Assembly: GCA_000331325.2 (NCBI GenBank)
Contig: CM003435.1
Coordinates: 1,353,001-1,417,000, forward strand
DNA length: 64,000 nucleotides
Reading direction: 5' to 3'
Origin: Crithidia fasciculata
Taxonomy: Eukaryota > Euglenozoa > Kinetoplastea > Trypanosomatida > Trypanosomatidae
In this document: piece by piece, positions 63,765 through 64,000 of the stretch
How the letters are laid out: the number at the start of each line of letters is the position of its first letter
Position numbering within the stretch: position 1 is the first letter of the stretch
The notes under the pieces: model-generated
What the model saw: only the letters and a program-made list of their open reading frames with translations
The model's database searches: none
What the model was told of the DNA's origin: nothing
Position numbers and translations under genes: made by a program

Positions 63765-64000
63765 ATGGCCACGCTCTCGCAGGCCCGCGTGTCGCGCTTC
63801 ACCTCGCGCTGGCTGACCGACGAGCTGAACAACTATGCTCGCACCGGGAACTGGGAAGGTGCTCTGCGGACCTTCGAGCAGCTTCAGCAGTCCAGCCTCG
63901 TGCACCGCAACGTCTACCACTACACCACAGTACTAAAAGCCTGCAGCCGTGGTGGGCAGATGGATGTGGCCATGACGGTTTTTCGCCGGATGAAGGCGAA
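63765..64000 (+). CDS. Pentatricopeptide repeat (PPR) protein, N-terminus, cut by window end
   Basis: The first 78 codons of a gene that runs past the right edge. After a short basic Ser/Thr/Arg-rich leader (SQARVSRFTSRW), which could be a mitochondrial targeting signal, the sequence shows PPR units. LNNYARTGNWEGALRTFEQL is a first repeat, and VYHYTTVLKACSRGGQ, continuing to AMTVFRRMKA, is a second, with the A-L-x-x-F and M-x-x pattern and 35-residue spacing. PPR proteins bind single-stranded RNA, nearly always in organelles; in kinetoplastids they serve mitochondrial rRNA and mRNA. The ATG follows a good leader acceptor. Total size and repeat number are not visible. Confidence 0.85.
   Translation, partial: MATLSQARVSRFTSRWLTDELNNYARTGNWEGALRTFEQLQQSSLVHRNVYHYTTVLKACSRGGQMDVAMTVFRRMKA

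Noticed and set aside
1-64000. CRISPR arrays, prophages, transposons, virus-like elements, telomeric repeats
   Set aside because: No regularly spaced repeats, recombinase, reverse transcriptase, capsid-like frames or telomere repeats were recognised on either strand. Degenerate short retroposons cannot be excluded by eye.

Overview
The window looks like nuclear DNA from a trypanosomatid protist, most likely of the Leishmania/Leptomonas/Crithidia lineage (Leishmaniinae). All supported protein genes (18 loci, one of them cut by the right edge) lie on the + strand. They lack introns, are GC-rich, and are separated by T/C-rich, microsatellite-laden spacers of 0.4 to 3.4 kb. Long pyrimidine tracts followed by AG shortly before the start codons are what spliced-leader trans-splicing would use. 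This is one stretch of a directional, polycistronically transcribed gene cluster. The genus is not decided by what I can see. I recognise no tRNA, rRNA, CRISPR array, prophage, transposon or virus-like element.

Layout, left to right. 1-2750: no gene seen. 2751-4439: membrane-anchored LpqC/PHB-depolymerase-type esterase. 5612-6298: MRT4-type ribosome assembly factor. 8048-11146: VPS9-domain Rab exchange factor. 12179-12511: small coiled-coil protein. 13750-13992: minimal cytochrome b5. 13993-17384: 3.4 kb without a credible gene. 17385-23180: 1931-residue polytopic membrane protein with a huge low-complexity tail. 25129-28455: epoxide-hydrolase-like alpha/beta hydrolase with enormous insertions. 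29207-31354: WDR55/Jip5-like protein. 31767-32213: small Cys-rich protein. 33660-39754: diflavin-reductase-like gene with six flavodoxin-like modules, split into two frames. 40272-44856: TBC1D31 (WDR67) homologue, also split into two frames. 45383-50011: protein with a CAMSAP-type calponin-homology region. 50532-50939: PIG-P. 51420-53381 and 54050-55690: tandem paralogous helical-repeat, probably mitochondrial, proteins. 56543-57496: DUF1749 alpha/beta hydrolase that seems to lack its nucleophile. 58296-61133: charged protein with F-x-P-x motifs. 61729-63162: spermidine-synthase-fold methyltransferase. 63765-end: N-terminus of a PPR protein.

The genes do not form a pathway; neighbours in such clusters are co-transcribed but functionally mixed. 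Themes that recur are cytoskeleton and cilium (TBC1D31, CAMSAP-like, F-x-P-x protein), organelle RNA biology (helical-repeat pair, PPR), ribosome assembly (MRT4, WDR55) and membrane or lipid chemistry (PIG-P, cytochrome b5, hydrolases, flavoprotein). The most striking items are the six-flavodoxin reductase, the CAMSAP-type CH protein without a visible CKK domain, and the two adjacent genes that each change frame once inside a linker or domain boundary.
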